Positions 16,349 through 23,804 of a DNA stretch of 56,120 nucleotides are shown one piece after another (position 1 is the first letter of the stretch; every line of letters starts with the position of its first letter). The notes below the pieces were generated by a model that was not told the DNA's origin, searched no databases, and saw nothing but the letters and a program-made list of their open reading frames with translations. The position numbers and the translations under genes were made by a program. Origin of the DNA: Arthrobacter sp. (GTDB lineage Bacteria > Actinomycetota > Actinomycetes > Actinomycetales > Micrococcaceae); contig JAPLAM010000109.1 in NCBI GenBank assembly GCA_026393275.1, positions 1 to 56,120 of the forward strand. Reading direction: 5' to 3'.

Positions 16349-18738
16349 GCCGCCAGATGCTCGCCGGTGAGGGTCGACCTGGCGTCGACCAGGCCGGCGG
16401 GCGTGCCCTCGAAAACGATCCGGCCGCCTTCATGGCCCGCGCCGGGGCCCAGGTCGATGATCCAGTCGGCGTGCGCCATGACCGCCTGGTGGTGCTCGAT
16501 GACGATCACCGACTTACCCGAGTCGACCAGCCGGTCCAGCAGCCCCAGGAGGTTCTGGACGTCGGCAAGGTGCAGCCCGGTGGTCGGCTCGTCGAGGACG
16601 TAGACCTCGCCCTTCTCCGCCATCTGGGTGGCCAGTTTGACGCGCTGCCGCTCGCCGCCGGACAGCGTGGTGAGCGGCTGGCCGAGCGTGAGGTAGCCGA
16701 GCCCGACGTCCACGAGCCGGCCGAGGATCTTGTGGGCCGCCGGCGTCCGGGCCTCCCCGTCGCCAAAGAAAATCTCGGCCTCGGTCATCGACATTGCCAG
16801 CACCTCGGCGATGTTGCGGCCGCCGAGCTTGTATTCCAGGACTGACGCTTGGAACCTCCTGCCTTCGCAGTCCTCGCAGGTGGACTCGACGGTAGCCATG
16901 ACGCCCAGTTCGGTGAAGATGACGCCCGCGCCGTTGCAGGTGGGGCAGGCGCCTTCAGAGTTGGAGCTGAAGAGCGCCGGCTTCACGCCGTTGGCCTTGG
17001 CGAAAGCCTTGCGGATCGGCTCGAGGAGGCCCGTGTACGTCGCCGGGTTGCTGCGCCGGGATCCCTTGATGGCACCCTGGTCGACCACCACAACGCCGTC
17101 GCGGCCGGCGACCGAGCCGTGGATCAGCGAGCTCTTGCCCGAGCCCGCGACACCGGTGACGACGCAAAGCACGCCGAGGGGGACGTCGACGTCGACCGCC
17201 TTGAGGTTGTGCGTCGAGGCGCCACGCACCTCGAGCCTGCCGGACAGCTTACGCACCGAGTCCTTGACGGCGGCCCGGTCGTCGAGGTGGCGGCCGGTGA
17301 TGGTGTCACTGCGCCGCAGCCCCTCAACGCTTCCCTCGAAGCAGACACTGCCGCCTTCGGTGCCTGCGCCCGGGCCGAGGTCAACGACGTGGTCCGCGAT
17401 GGCGATGGTCTCCGGCTTATGCTCGACGACGAGCACCGTGTTGCCCTTGTCGCGCAGCTGCAGCAGCAACTGGTTCATCCGCTCGATATCGTGCGGGTGC
17501 AGGCCGATCGTTGGCTCGTCAAAGACGTAGGTGATGTCCGTGAGGGACGAACCCAGGTGCCTGATCATCTTGGTGCGCTGCGCCTCGCCGCCGGACAAGG
17601 TGCCCGCCGGCCGGTCCAGCGAGAGGTAACCCAGCCCGATTTCGGCGAACGAGTCGAGCAGGTGCTGCAGGCCGTTGAGGAGCGGCGCGACCGAGGGCTC
17701 TTCGAGTTCGCGGACCCAGCCGGCGAGGTCGCTGATCTGCATCGCGCACAGCTCGGCGATGTTCTTGCCCCGGATCTTCGAGGACCTGGCCTCCGGGCTG
17801 AGCCGCGTGCCGTCGCACTCGGGGCAGGACTGGAATGTGATGGCGCGCTCCACGAAGGCGCGGACGTGAGGCTGCATCGCGTCGACGTCCTTGGAAAGCA
17901 TGGATTTTTGGATCTTGGGGATCAGCCCCTCGTACGTAAGGTTGATACCCTCGACCTTGATTTTGGTCGGTTCCTTGTACAACAGGTCCTGAATTTCCCT
18001 TTTCGTGAACTTCGCGATCGGCTTGTCCATATCGAAGCCGGCGCCGCTGAAGATGCGGCCGTACCAGCCGTCCATGCTGTAGCCGGGAATCGTCAGGGCA
18101 CCGCCGGCGAGCGACTTGGTCTCGTCGTAAAGCGCCGTGAGGTCGAAGTCGGAGACCGAGCCCATGCCCTCGCACCGGGGACACATGCCGCCCAGGTAGA
18201 CCGCGTTCTGCACCACGCTCTTCTCGACCCTGCCGCCGGCTTTCTCGGTGCTCATCACCCCGCTGGCCTTCCGCGTCGGGACGTTGAACGAGAAAGCCGT
18301 CGGAGGCCCCACATGCGGGGATCCCAGCCGGCTGAAGAGGATGCGCAACATTGCGTTGGCATCGGTGGCGGTGCCCACCGTGGAGCGGGGGTTCGCCCCC
18401 ATCCGCTCCTGGTCCACGATGATCGCCGTCGTCAGCCCCTCGAGGTGGTCCACCTCGGGCCGCGAGAGGGTGGGCATGAATCCCTGGACAAAGGCGCTGT
18501 AGGTCTCGTTGATCATCCGCTGCGACTCGGCGGCGATGGTGGCGAACACGAGCGAGCTCTTGCCCGAGCCGGAGACGCCGGTGAACACGGTCAGCCGGCG
18601 TTTCGGGATTTCGACGCTGACGTCCTTGAGGTTGTTTTCCCGCGCGCCCTGCACACGGATCAGCGCGTGAGTGTCGGCAACGTGCAGCGCAGGCAGCTGT
18701 GACTCCGTCGGCGCGTCCGTTCCGGTGGCCATGCTCAT
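16330..18738 (-). CDS. UvrA-like ABC ATPase lacking the UvrB-binding region
   Basis: 802 aa, against about 950 for housekeeping UvrA. Two ABC halves are complete: Walker A at GVSGSGKSS and GVAGSGKSS, signatures TLSGGEAQR and TLSGGERQR, and Walker B VFDEPT and VLDEPT. Zinc motifs are CPRCEGMG, CPECDGTR, and CPTCNGAG paired with CEDCEGRR. After NPRSTVGT and LGSPHVGP the chain jumps almost directly to CPRCEGMG, so the UvrB-binding domain of true UvrA is missing. It resembles DrrC-type or UvrA2 paralogs linked to resistance to DNA-binding antibiotics. The ATG follows GAGGGAGACAAG. It lies between a P450 and a type III PKS operon, which suggests self-protection, but this is inference. Confidence 0.85.
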   Translation of the reverse strand: MSMATGTDAPTESQLPALHVADTHALIRVQGARENNLKDVSVEIPKRRLTVFTGVSGSGKSSLVFATIAAESQRMINETYSAFVQGFMPTLSRPEVDHLEGLTTAIIVDQERMGANPRSTVGTATDANAMLRILFSRLGSPHVGPPTAFSFNVPTRKASGVMSTEKAGGRVEKSVVQNAVYLGGMCPRCEGMGSVSDFDLTALYDETKSLAGGALTIPGYSMDGWYGRIFSGAGFDMDKPIAKFTKREIQDLLYKEPTKIKVEGINLTYEGLIPKIQKSMLSKDVDAMQPHVRAFVERAITFQSCPECDGTRLSPEARSSKIRGKNIAELCAMQISDLAGWVRELEEPSVAPLLNGLQHLLDSFAEIGLGYLSLDRPAGTLSGGEAQRTKMIRHLGSSLTDITYVFDEPTIGLHPHDIERMNQLLLQLRDKGNTVLVVEHKPETIAIADHVVDLGPGAGTEGGSVCFEGSVEGLRRSDTITGRHLDDRAAVKDSVRKLSGRLEVRGASTHNLKAVDVDVPLGVLCVVTGVAGSGKSSLIHGSVAGRDGVVVVDQGAIKGSRRSNPATYTGLLEPIRKAFAKANGVKPALFSSNSEGACPTCNGAGVIFTELGVMATVESTCEDCEGRRFQASVLEYKLGGRNIAEVLAMSMTEAEIFFGDGEARTPAAHKILGRLVDVGLGYLTLGQPLTTLSGGERQRVKLATQMAEKGEVYVLDEPTTGLHLADVQNLLGLLDRLVDSGKSVIVIEHHQAVMAHADWIIDLGPGAGHEGGRIVFEGTPAGLVDARSTLTGEHLAAYVGAA

Positions 18739-18886
18739 CTTGTCTCCCTCTGTGGGCCGGCGCGGTATCAGCGGTACTCCGACCGCGCCGCCCGGCTCGT
18801 TGTGACCAGCTTAGAACAGTCGGTGGGGCGAGTTTCCACTGCCGGGAATCCATTGTCATATCCCGCGGACTCACTGAGAATGAACC

Positions 18887-20119
18887 ATGACGGTCTACCT
18901 GAGGTCCCTGGAAACTGCTGTCCCGCCCACCGTGTTGATCCAGGCCGAAGCCCGCGACGTGTTTGCCGCCCAGCCCGGACTCAGCCGGCTCGGCTCCCGG
19001 CTCGTCAGCACCTGTTTCGACTCCGCGGCCATCGACACGCGCTACACGGCAGTCGGCGAACTGACCACCCGCAGCCGGGCCGAGAACCCGCAGTTCTTCG
19101 ATCCCGCCACCGGCCTGCTGCTGCGCCCCAGCACCAAGGTCAGGAACGACATTTTCGCCGTTGAAGCCACCAAGCTCTTCATCGCGGCGGCGGAGCAGGC
19201 CGTCGCCGCCTGCCCGGACATCGCTCCGGCGGACATCACCCATCTGATCACCGTCTCCTGCACGGGCTTCTTCAACCCCGGACCGGACTTCAAGATTGTC
19301 CGCGCGCTCGGGCTGAACCCTGCGGTCCAGCGCTACCACCTGGGCTTCATGGGCTGCTACGCCGCCTTCCCGGCACTGCGGGCCGCCAAATCCTTTTGCG
19401 ACGCCGACCCGGAGGCCGTGGTGCTGGTGGTCTGCGCGGAACTCTGTTCCCTGCACGTCCGGACCTCCAATGACCCCGACACCATCATGGGGTCAGCACT
19501 CTTCGCCGACGGCGCGGCCGCCGCCGTCATCAGCGCCCGGGATTTCCCGGCCCAGCCCGCGCTGCTGAGCCTGGACCATTTTGAAACGGTCCTGACGCCT
19601 GTCGGCGAAGAGGCCATGGCATGGAACATCGGGGACGAGGGCTTCGAAATGGTCCTCGGCACGTACGTCCCGCACATCATCGATGACCACATTATCGGCG
19701 CCCTCGAACCGCTGCTGGCCAGGGACCCGTCGCTGGGCGGGCTCCCCTACCGGAACATCCGGCACTGGGCCATCCATCCCGGCGGCCGGAGCATCCTGGA
19801 CAAGGTGCAGTCCAGGCTGGAGCTCAGCGATGAGCAGCTGCTGCCGGCCCGGGAAACGCTCCGCAACTACGGCAACATGAGCAGCGCCACGGTCCTGTTC
19901 GTCATCCGGCACATCCTGGATCTCCCCGCCTGCACAGACGCGGCCGGGGACGCAACGGACGACGCCGGAAGCGGGGAACGCATCTGTTCGATGGCGTTCG
20001 GCCCGGGGCTGACGGTGGAAACCGCACTGTTCACCAAGATCACGGCACCGCAGGCCGCCGGGCCCGACGCCGCTGCGGAACAGCGGGGGATGCTCCGGCC
20101 GGAATCAGCCCTGGCCTGA
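18887..20119 (+). CDS. Type III polyketide synthase
   Basis: 410 aa, with the thiolase-fold catalytic triad C125 (TVSCTGFFNPG), H297 (HWAIHPGGRS) and N330 (LRNYGNMSSATVLF). It would extend an acyl-CoA starter with malonyl units and cyclise the chain to a pyrone or resorcinol. The closest known setting is the alkylresorcinol and phenolic-lipid operons of Streptomyces (srsABC), because a methyltransferase and an FAD monooxygenase follow directly. The starter and ring type cannot be read by eye. The gene starts at ATG 18887; upstream is the divergent UvrA-like gene. Confidence 0.92.
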   Translation: MTVYLRSLETAVPPTVLIQAEARDVFAAQPGLSRLGSRLVSTCFDSAAIDTRYTAVGELTTRSRAENPQFFDPATGLLLRPSTKVRNDIFAVEATKLFIAAAEQAVAACPDIAPADITHLITVSCTGFFNPGPDFKIVRALGLNPAVQRYHLGFMGCYAAFPALRAAKSFCDADPEAVVLVVCAELCSLHVRTSNDPDTIMGSALFADGAAAAVISARDFPAQPALLSLDHFETVLTPVGEEAMAWNIGDEGFEMVLGTYVPHIIDDHIIGALEPLLARDPSLGGLPYRNIRHWAIHPGGRSILDKVQSRLELSDEQLLPARETLRNYGNMSSATVLFVIRHILDLPACTDAAGDATDDAGSGERICSMAFGPGLTVETALFTKITAPQAAGPDAAAEQRGMLRPESALA

Positions 20120-20130
20120 GCAGCGACACC

Positions 20131-20847
20131 ATGCTTCTGCTGCGAACCCGCGCCGTGGACGCCGTCGAGGAGATGGACCGGCCCGACTGCGATCCCGCCC
20201 GGCTGGACCGCACCTACGCCCAGTTCGCCATGGTCAACCGCGCGGTAGCGGGCTGGCGGGGCATCTACCGGCAACGGCTGAGGCCGCTCCTCTCCGCGGA
20301 AACCGCCACCACGCTGCTGGACATCGGCTGCGGCGGCGGCGACGTGGCCGTGCTCTTGTCCCGCTGGGCGGCCCGCGACGGGCTTCGCCTGGCGGTCACG
20401 GCAATCGACCCGGACCCGCGGGCCGCCGCGTTCGCCGCCGGCCGGCGGGGGCACGCCGGCGTGACCTTCCGGCGGCAGACGGCGGCCCAACTGCTGCGCG
20501 ACGGGGGCCGCTTCGACGTCGTGGTGTCCAACCACGTGCTGCACCACCTGCGACCCGACGAGCTGGCCGGTTTCCTCGCCGAATCCGCCGCCCTGAGCGC
20601 CGGCACGGTCATCCACAACGACCTCCGGCGCAGCGCGGCCGCCTTCGCGCTGTTCTCCGCCGGCGCCTTGCCCCTCCGCGGTTCCTACATCAGGCAGGAC
20701 GGCCTGACGTCGATCCGGCGCAGCTACACCGCTGCCGAACTGCGGGACGCCGCTCCCCCGGGCTGGACCGTGCTGCCCCGCTCCCCCTATCGCAACCTGC
20801 TGATCCTCGGCAAGGCGCACGGGCGACGCGCCGGGGCCGGCGCATGA
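20131..20847 (+). CDS. Class I SAM-dependent methyltransferase of the type III PKS operon
   Basis: 238 aa. The SAM-binding motif I is TTLLDIGCGGGDVAVLL (about 65-81); AIDPDPRAAAF and FDVVVSNHVLHHL follow as motifs II and IV. It probably methylates the product of the PKS encoded 11 bp upstream, or a later quinol form. Its stop overlaps the start of the monooxygenase gene by 4 bp (ATGA), a sign of translational coupling. It is not an SrsB-type membrane methyltransferase, so the chemistry may differ from the Streptomyces pathway. Confidence 0.85.
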   Translation: MLLLRTRAVDAVEEMDRPDCDPARLDRTYAQFAMVNRAVAGWRGIYRQRLRPLLSAETATTLLDIGCGGGDVAVLLSRWAARDGLRLAVTAIDPDPRAAAFAAGRRGHAGVTFRRQTAAQLLRDGGRFDVVVSNHVLHHLRPDELAGFLAESAALSAGTVIHNDLRRSAAAFALFSAGALPLRGSYIRQDGLTSIRRSYTAAELRDAAPPGWTVLPRSPYRNLLILGKAHGRRAGAGA

Positions 20848-21989
20848 CCGACGTCGTGATCATTGGCGGCGGCCCAGTGGGACTGTTCCTGGCCGCCTTG
20901 TTGCTGCAGGAGGGGGTGGACGTCACGGTACTGGAGCAGCGGACCGGCCCCGAACCGCACTCGCGGGCCATCGGCATCCACCCACCGGCCCTGGAGGCCC
21001 TCGCGCGGATCGGGGTGTCCGAGGATCTTGTCCGCCTCGGCGTCCCAATCCGGCACGGCGTGGCCATCAGCGGCGGCGCCACGCTGGCGCGGATGTCCTT
21101 TGCCCGGGTGTCGCAACGCTTCCCGTTCGTCCTGTCCCTGCCGCAGGGCTCCACCGAGGCGGTCCTGGCACAACGGGTGCACAGGCTCCGCCCGGAAGCC
21201 CTGCGCCGCGGCGTGCGCGTCACGGGACTGCACGACGACGGCTGCCGGGCCACGGTTGAAGCGTGCGTGGACGGACGCCCGGTCAGCTACACGGCGCGCG
21301 TGGTGATCGGCGCCGACGGGGTGCGGTCTGTGGCCCGGGCGGCACTCGGCGCTCCGCTGCGGCGCAGGAACTACCCGGACCGGTACCTGATGGGCGACTT
21401 TGCCGACAGCACCGACTTCGGGCCCGCGGCCGCGCTCTTCCTCGCCCCGGACGGGATCGTGGAGTCGTTTCCGCTGCCGGGGACGCTGCGACGGTGGGTG
21501 GTCCGGCTGGGTCCGGCGGGCGCAGCACCTTACGCCGAAGCGCCGGACGCCGCCTGGCTGGCCCGGGAAGTCCGGCGGCGGACCGGCATCGACGTCGACG
21601 CCGGGACCAACAGCATGCTCAGCGGCTTCGGCGTCCGCTCCCGCCTGGTCCGACGGATGGTCACCGGACGCTGCATCCTGATCGGCGACGCTGCACACGA
21701 GATCAGCCCGATTGGGGGCCAAGGCATGAACCTGGGTTGGCTGGACGCGCTGGCACTCGCACCGCTGGTGCCGGCAGTCGTGGCCGGCGGCAGCAGCACC
21801 GACCTGCCGGCGTTCGAGCGGAACCGGAGGCGGCAGGCGGTACGGGCGGTGCGGCAGTCGGAGATCAACATGGCGCTTGGCCGGCCGCTGCGGGGAGGGC
21901 TGCTGGCCGCCCGGGACGGCGCCGTCGCCGCCTTTGCCGCCGTTCCGGCCGCCAACCGGCTGGTGGCCCGCCGGTTCACCATGCAGTAG
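20844..21989 (+). CDS. FAD-dependent monooxygenase of the type III PKS operon
   Basis: 381 aa, group A flavoprotein hydroxylase. The N-terminal FAD motif is VVIIGGGPVGLFLAALL, the DG motif VVIGADGVRSVAR (about 153-165), and the GD motif CILIGDAAHEISPIGGQGMN (about 275-294). Such enzymes hydroxylate phenols, as SrsC does on alkylresorcinols to make quinones. It is the last gene of the PKS operon. The C-terminus (NRLVARRFTMQ) is basic, so weak membrane association is possible. Confidence 0.88.
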   Translation: MTDVVIIGGGPVGLFLAALLLQEGVDVTVLEQRTGPEPHSRAIGIHPPALEALARIGVSEDLVRLGVPIRHGVAISGGATLARMSFARVSQRFPFVLSLPQGSTEAVLAQRVHRLRPEALRRGVRVTGLHDDGCRATVEACVDGRPVSYTARVVIGADGVRSVARAALGAPLRRRNYPDRYLMGDFADSTDFGPAAALFLAPDGIVESFPLPGTLRRWVVRLGPAGAAPYAEAPDAAWLAREVRRRTGIDVDAGTNSMLSGFGVRSRLVRRMVTGRCILIGDAAHEISPIGGQGMNLGWLDALALAPLVPAVVAGGSSTDLPAFERNRRRQAVRAVRQSEINMALGRPLRGGLLAARDGAVAAFAAVPAANRLVARRFTMQ

Positions 21990-22050
21990 CCGCGGCGGGA
22001 TCCGGAGGGGTGAACGTTCGGGGGCCGTACCGGCCGCTGGTCCCTCGGCC

Positions 22051-22056
22051 TACACT
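22051..22056 (+). promoter_or_regulatory. -10 hexamer of the GSAAS-repeat lipoprotein gene
   Basis: TACACT, spacer GGCCGC, then ATG 22063. No Shine-Dalgarno lies before the start, which supports this ATG over longer in-frame extensions reaching back to 21877. Confidence 0.5.
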
Positions 22057-22062
22057 GGCCGC

Positions 22063-23091
22063 ATGGGCAGCCTCCCCCGGACCCTTCGCTGGTCCGCCGT
22101 CGTGCTGGCGTTGCTGGCAACCGCGTCGTGCAGCGCCGCGCCCGGCCCTACCGCTCCCGGCAGCGCCGCTTCCGGCAGCGCCGCTTCCGGCAGCGCCGCT
22201 TCCGGCAGCGCCGTTTCGGGCAGCGCCGCTCCCGGCAGCGGGTCGCCGCCGGCGCCTGCCGGGACGAGTCCACTGACCGCGCAGATCAGCCAGTTCCGCG
22301 ACAACTACAGCAAGCGGATCATCGAGATCCAACTGACCAACACCGGCGGCGGGGCCGTCACCGTGCTCGCCGCCGAGCTGAAGAGCCCGTTTTTTGCTGG
22401 CGGTATCAGTTGGACGTCGGCAGCCGCCGGAACCGAATTACCGCCGGGCCAGACTAAGAGTCTTCCCGCCCAGCTGCCCGCCGCCTCCTGCCCGGACCGG
22501 GCGTCCCCTTCCGACTCGGCGCCGCAGCCCGGCGAAACCGCAGCGCAACCGGCCGCCGTCGTCGAGGTCCGGCTCGCGTCCGCCACCGGGACCGCCGGCA
22601 ATCCGGTCACGGTGGCGGCGGCGGACCCCTTCGGCGTCCTGGCCCGGAACAATGCCGAACTGTGTGTGGCGCAGGCCGCCGCCGCGGTTGCGGACCTGCG
22701 CCTCAGTCCGGATCTCGAACTAGCGCAGGGCGGCGGGAGCGCCGTCCTGCGGCTGGTGATCACCCCGCGGTACCCGGCCGGCGGTGCTGCGGGTGCGGGC
22801 GGGGAGCTGACCATCAACAGCATCGGCGGGACCACCCTGCTCGAAGAGGATCCGAGTGCTCCCTGGCCCGGCGGGGTGCGGGTCGACGCCGCCGGACCCG
22901 GGCGCGAGCTGCGGCTGGGCATCCGTCCCGCGCGGTGCGACCCGCACGCCGTGGCAGAAGACAAGGTCGGCACGCTGCTCCCGCTGCACGTCACCGTCGC
23001 CGGACGGGAGGGAGAACTCAAGATCGACGCCGGCGCGCAACTGCGCGGACGCATCTACGATTTCGTCACTTCCGCGTGTGGACACCAGTAG
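22063..23091 (+). CDS. Secreted lipoprotein with GSAAS linker, hypothetical
   Basis: 342 aa. A signal segment (SAVVLALLATASC) ends in a lipobox Cys at about residue 24. A flexible linker of GSAAS pentapeptides follows, then a mostly beta-rich domain with conserved-looking stretches ISQFRDNYSKRIIEIQLTN and RPARCDPHAVAEDKVGTLL. The three to four cysteines of the mature part could form disulfides. I do not recognise a catalytic motif. It ends 9 bp before peptide deformylase on the same strand. Confidence 0.7.
   Translation: MGSLPRTLRWSAVVLALLATASCSAAPGPTAPGSAASGSAASGSAASGSAVSGSAAPGSGSPPAPAGTSPLTAQISQFRDNYSKRIIEIQLTNTGGGAVTVLAAELKSPFFAGGISWTSAAAGTELPPGQTKSLPAQLPAASCPDRASPSDSAPQPGETAAQPAAVVEVRLASATGTAGNPVTVAAADPFGVLARNNAELCVAQAAAAVADLRLSPDLELAQGGGSAVLRLVITPRYPAGGAAGAGGELTINSIGGTTLLEEDPSAPWPGGVRVDAAGPGRELRLGIRPARCDPHAVAEDKVGTLLPLHVTVAGREGELKIDAGAQLRGRIYDFVTSACGHQ
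22159..22233 (+). repeat. 15-bp coding tandem repeat, five copies
   Basis: GGCAGCGCCGCTTCC repeats at 22159, 22174, 22189, 22204 and 22219. The first three are identical; the fourth and fifth carry substitutions. Each unit encodes G-S-A-A/V-S/P. It forms the linker after the lipobox of the surrounding gene, and the in-frame period allows length variation between strains. Confidence 0.9.
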
Positions 23092-23100
23092 TCTGTTTCC

Positions 23101-23796
23101 ATGTCTCCAGACAGCAGGAACCCCACAGGTCACGAGGCGTCCATCGCGGATGTCAGCGCCGAACGCATCCAGGAAATCGTCGATCAGATCCTGAACGCCG
23201 GGGTGCTGCCGCCGATCGTTCAAGTGGGCCACCCGGTGCTCCGTCAACAGGCCGTGCCCTTTACCGGCCAGATCGACGACGGCGAACTGGGCCGGCTGAT
23301 CGACCTCCTGCGCCGGGTCATGCACAAAGCTCCGGGAGTCGGCCTCGCCGCACCGCAGATCGGTATTCCCCTGCAGCTGGCCGTCCTTGAGGACAAGTTC
23401 GACGTCGACCCGGAGGTCGCGGCGGTCCGCGGCCGGGAGGCCCTGCCGTTCTTCGCCATGTTGAACCCGCGCTACGAGCCGCTGGGAACGGCGCAGAGAG
23501 CGTTCTATGAGGGATGCCTCTCGCTGAACGGTTTGCAGGCGGCCGTGCTGCGCCCGGAATCCGTGCGCCTGGATTTCACCGCGGTGGACGGCACCGCGCA
23601 GCAGCGTGACTTCACCGGCTGGCAGGCCCGCATCGTGCAGCACGAGACCGACCATCTGCACGGCATTATCTACCTGGACCGGGCGGAGCTGCGATCGCTC
23701 AGCAGCAACGCCGAATACTCCGAGCGCTGGTCCCAGCCGGACATCACGCACGCCCGGCAGGGCCTGGGGTTCCTGCCGGGCGAGCCCGCCGGTTAG
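23101..23796 (+). CDS. def: Peptide deformylase
   Basis: 231 aa. The three family motifs are present: GVGLAAPQIG (79-88), EGCLS with metal ligand C139, and HETDH (181-185) with ligands H181 and H185 and catalytic E182. It removes the formyl group from nascent proteins. The N-terminal 35 residues are an extension over the minimal enzyme, common in actinobacterial paralogs. TAGTCT lies 6 nt before the ATG, but it overlaps the stop codon of the preceding gene. Its 3' end is 8 bp from the convergent peptidase gene. Confidence 0.92.
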   Translation: MSPDSRNPTGHEASIADVSAERIQEIVDQILNAGVLPPIVQVGHPVLRQQAVPFTGQIDDGELGRLIDLLRRVMHKAPGVGLAAPQIGIPLQLAVLEDKFDVDPEVAAVRGREALPFFAMLNPRYEPLGTAQRAFYEGCLSLNGLQAAVLRPESVRLDFTAVDGTAQQRDFTGWQARIVQHETDHLHGIIYLDRAELRSLSSNAEYSERWSQPDITHARQGLGFLPGEPAG

Positions 23797-23804
23797 TTTG
23801 CCGG

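Noticed and set aside
16849..18702. 617-codon plus-strand ORF opposite the UvrA-like gene
   Set aside because: Open only because of high third-position GC; the other strand carries the ABC ATPase motifs.
17519..19456. 645-codon minus-strand ORF spanning the UvrA-like and PKS starts
   Set aside because: It crosses two well-supported divergent genes in a wrong frame and shows no domain.
23089..23094. TAGTCT before def as a leaderless promoter
   Set aside because: The TAG is the stop codon of the preceding gene and no -35 is seen, so the hexamer may be chance. It was not listed as a promoter.
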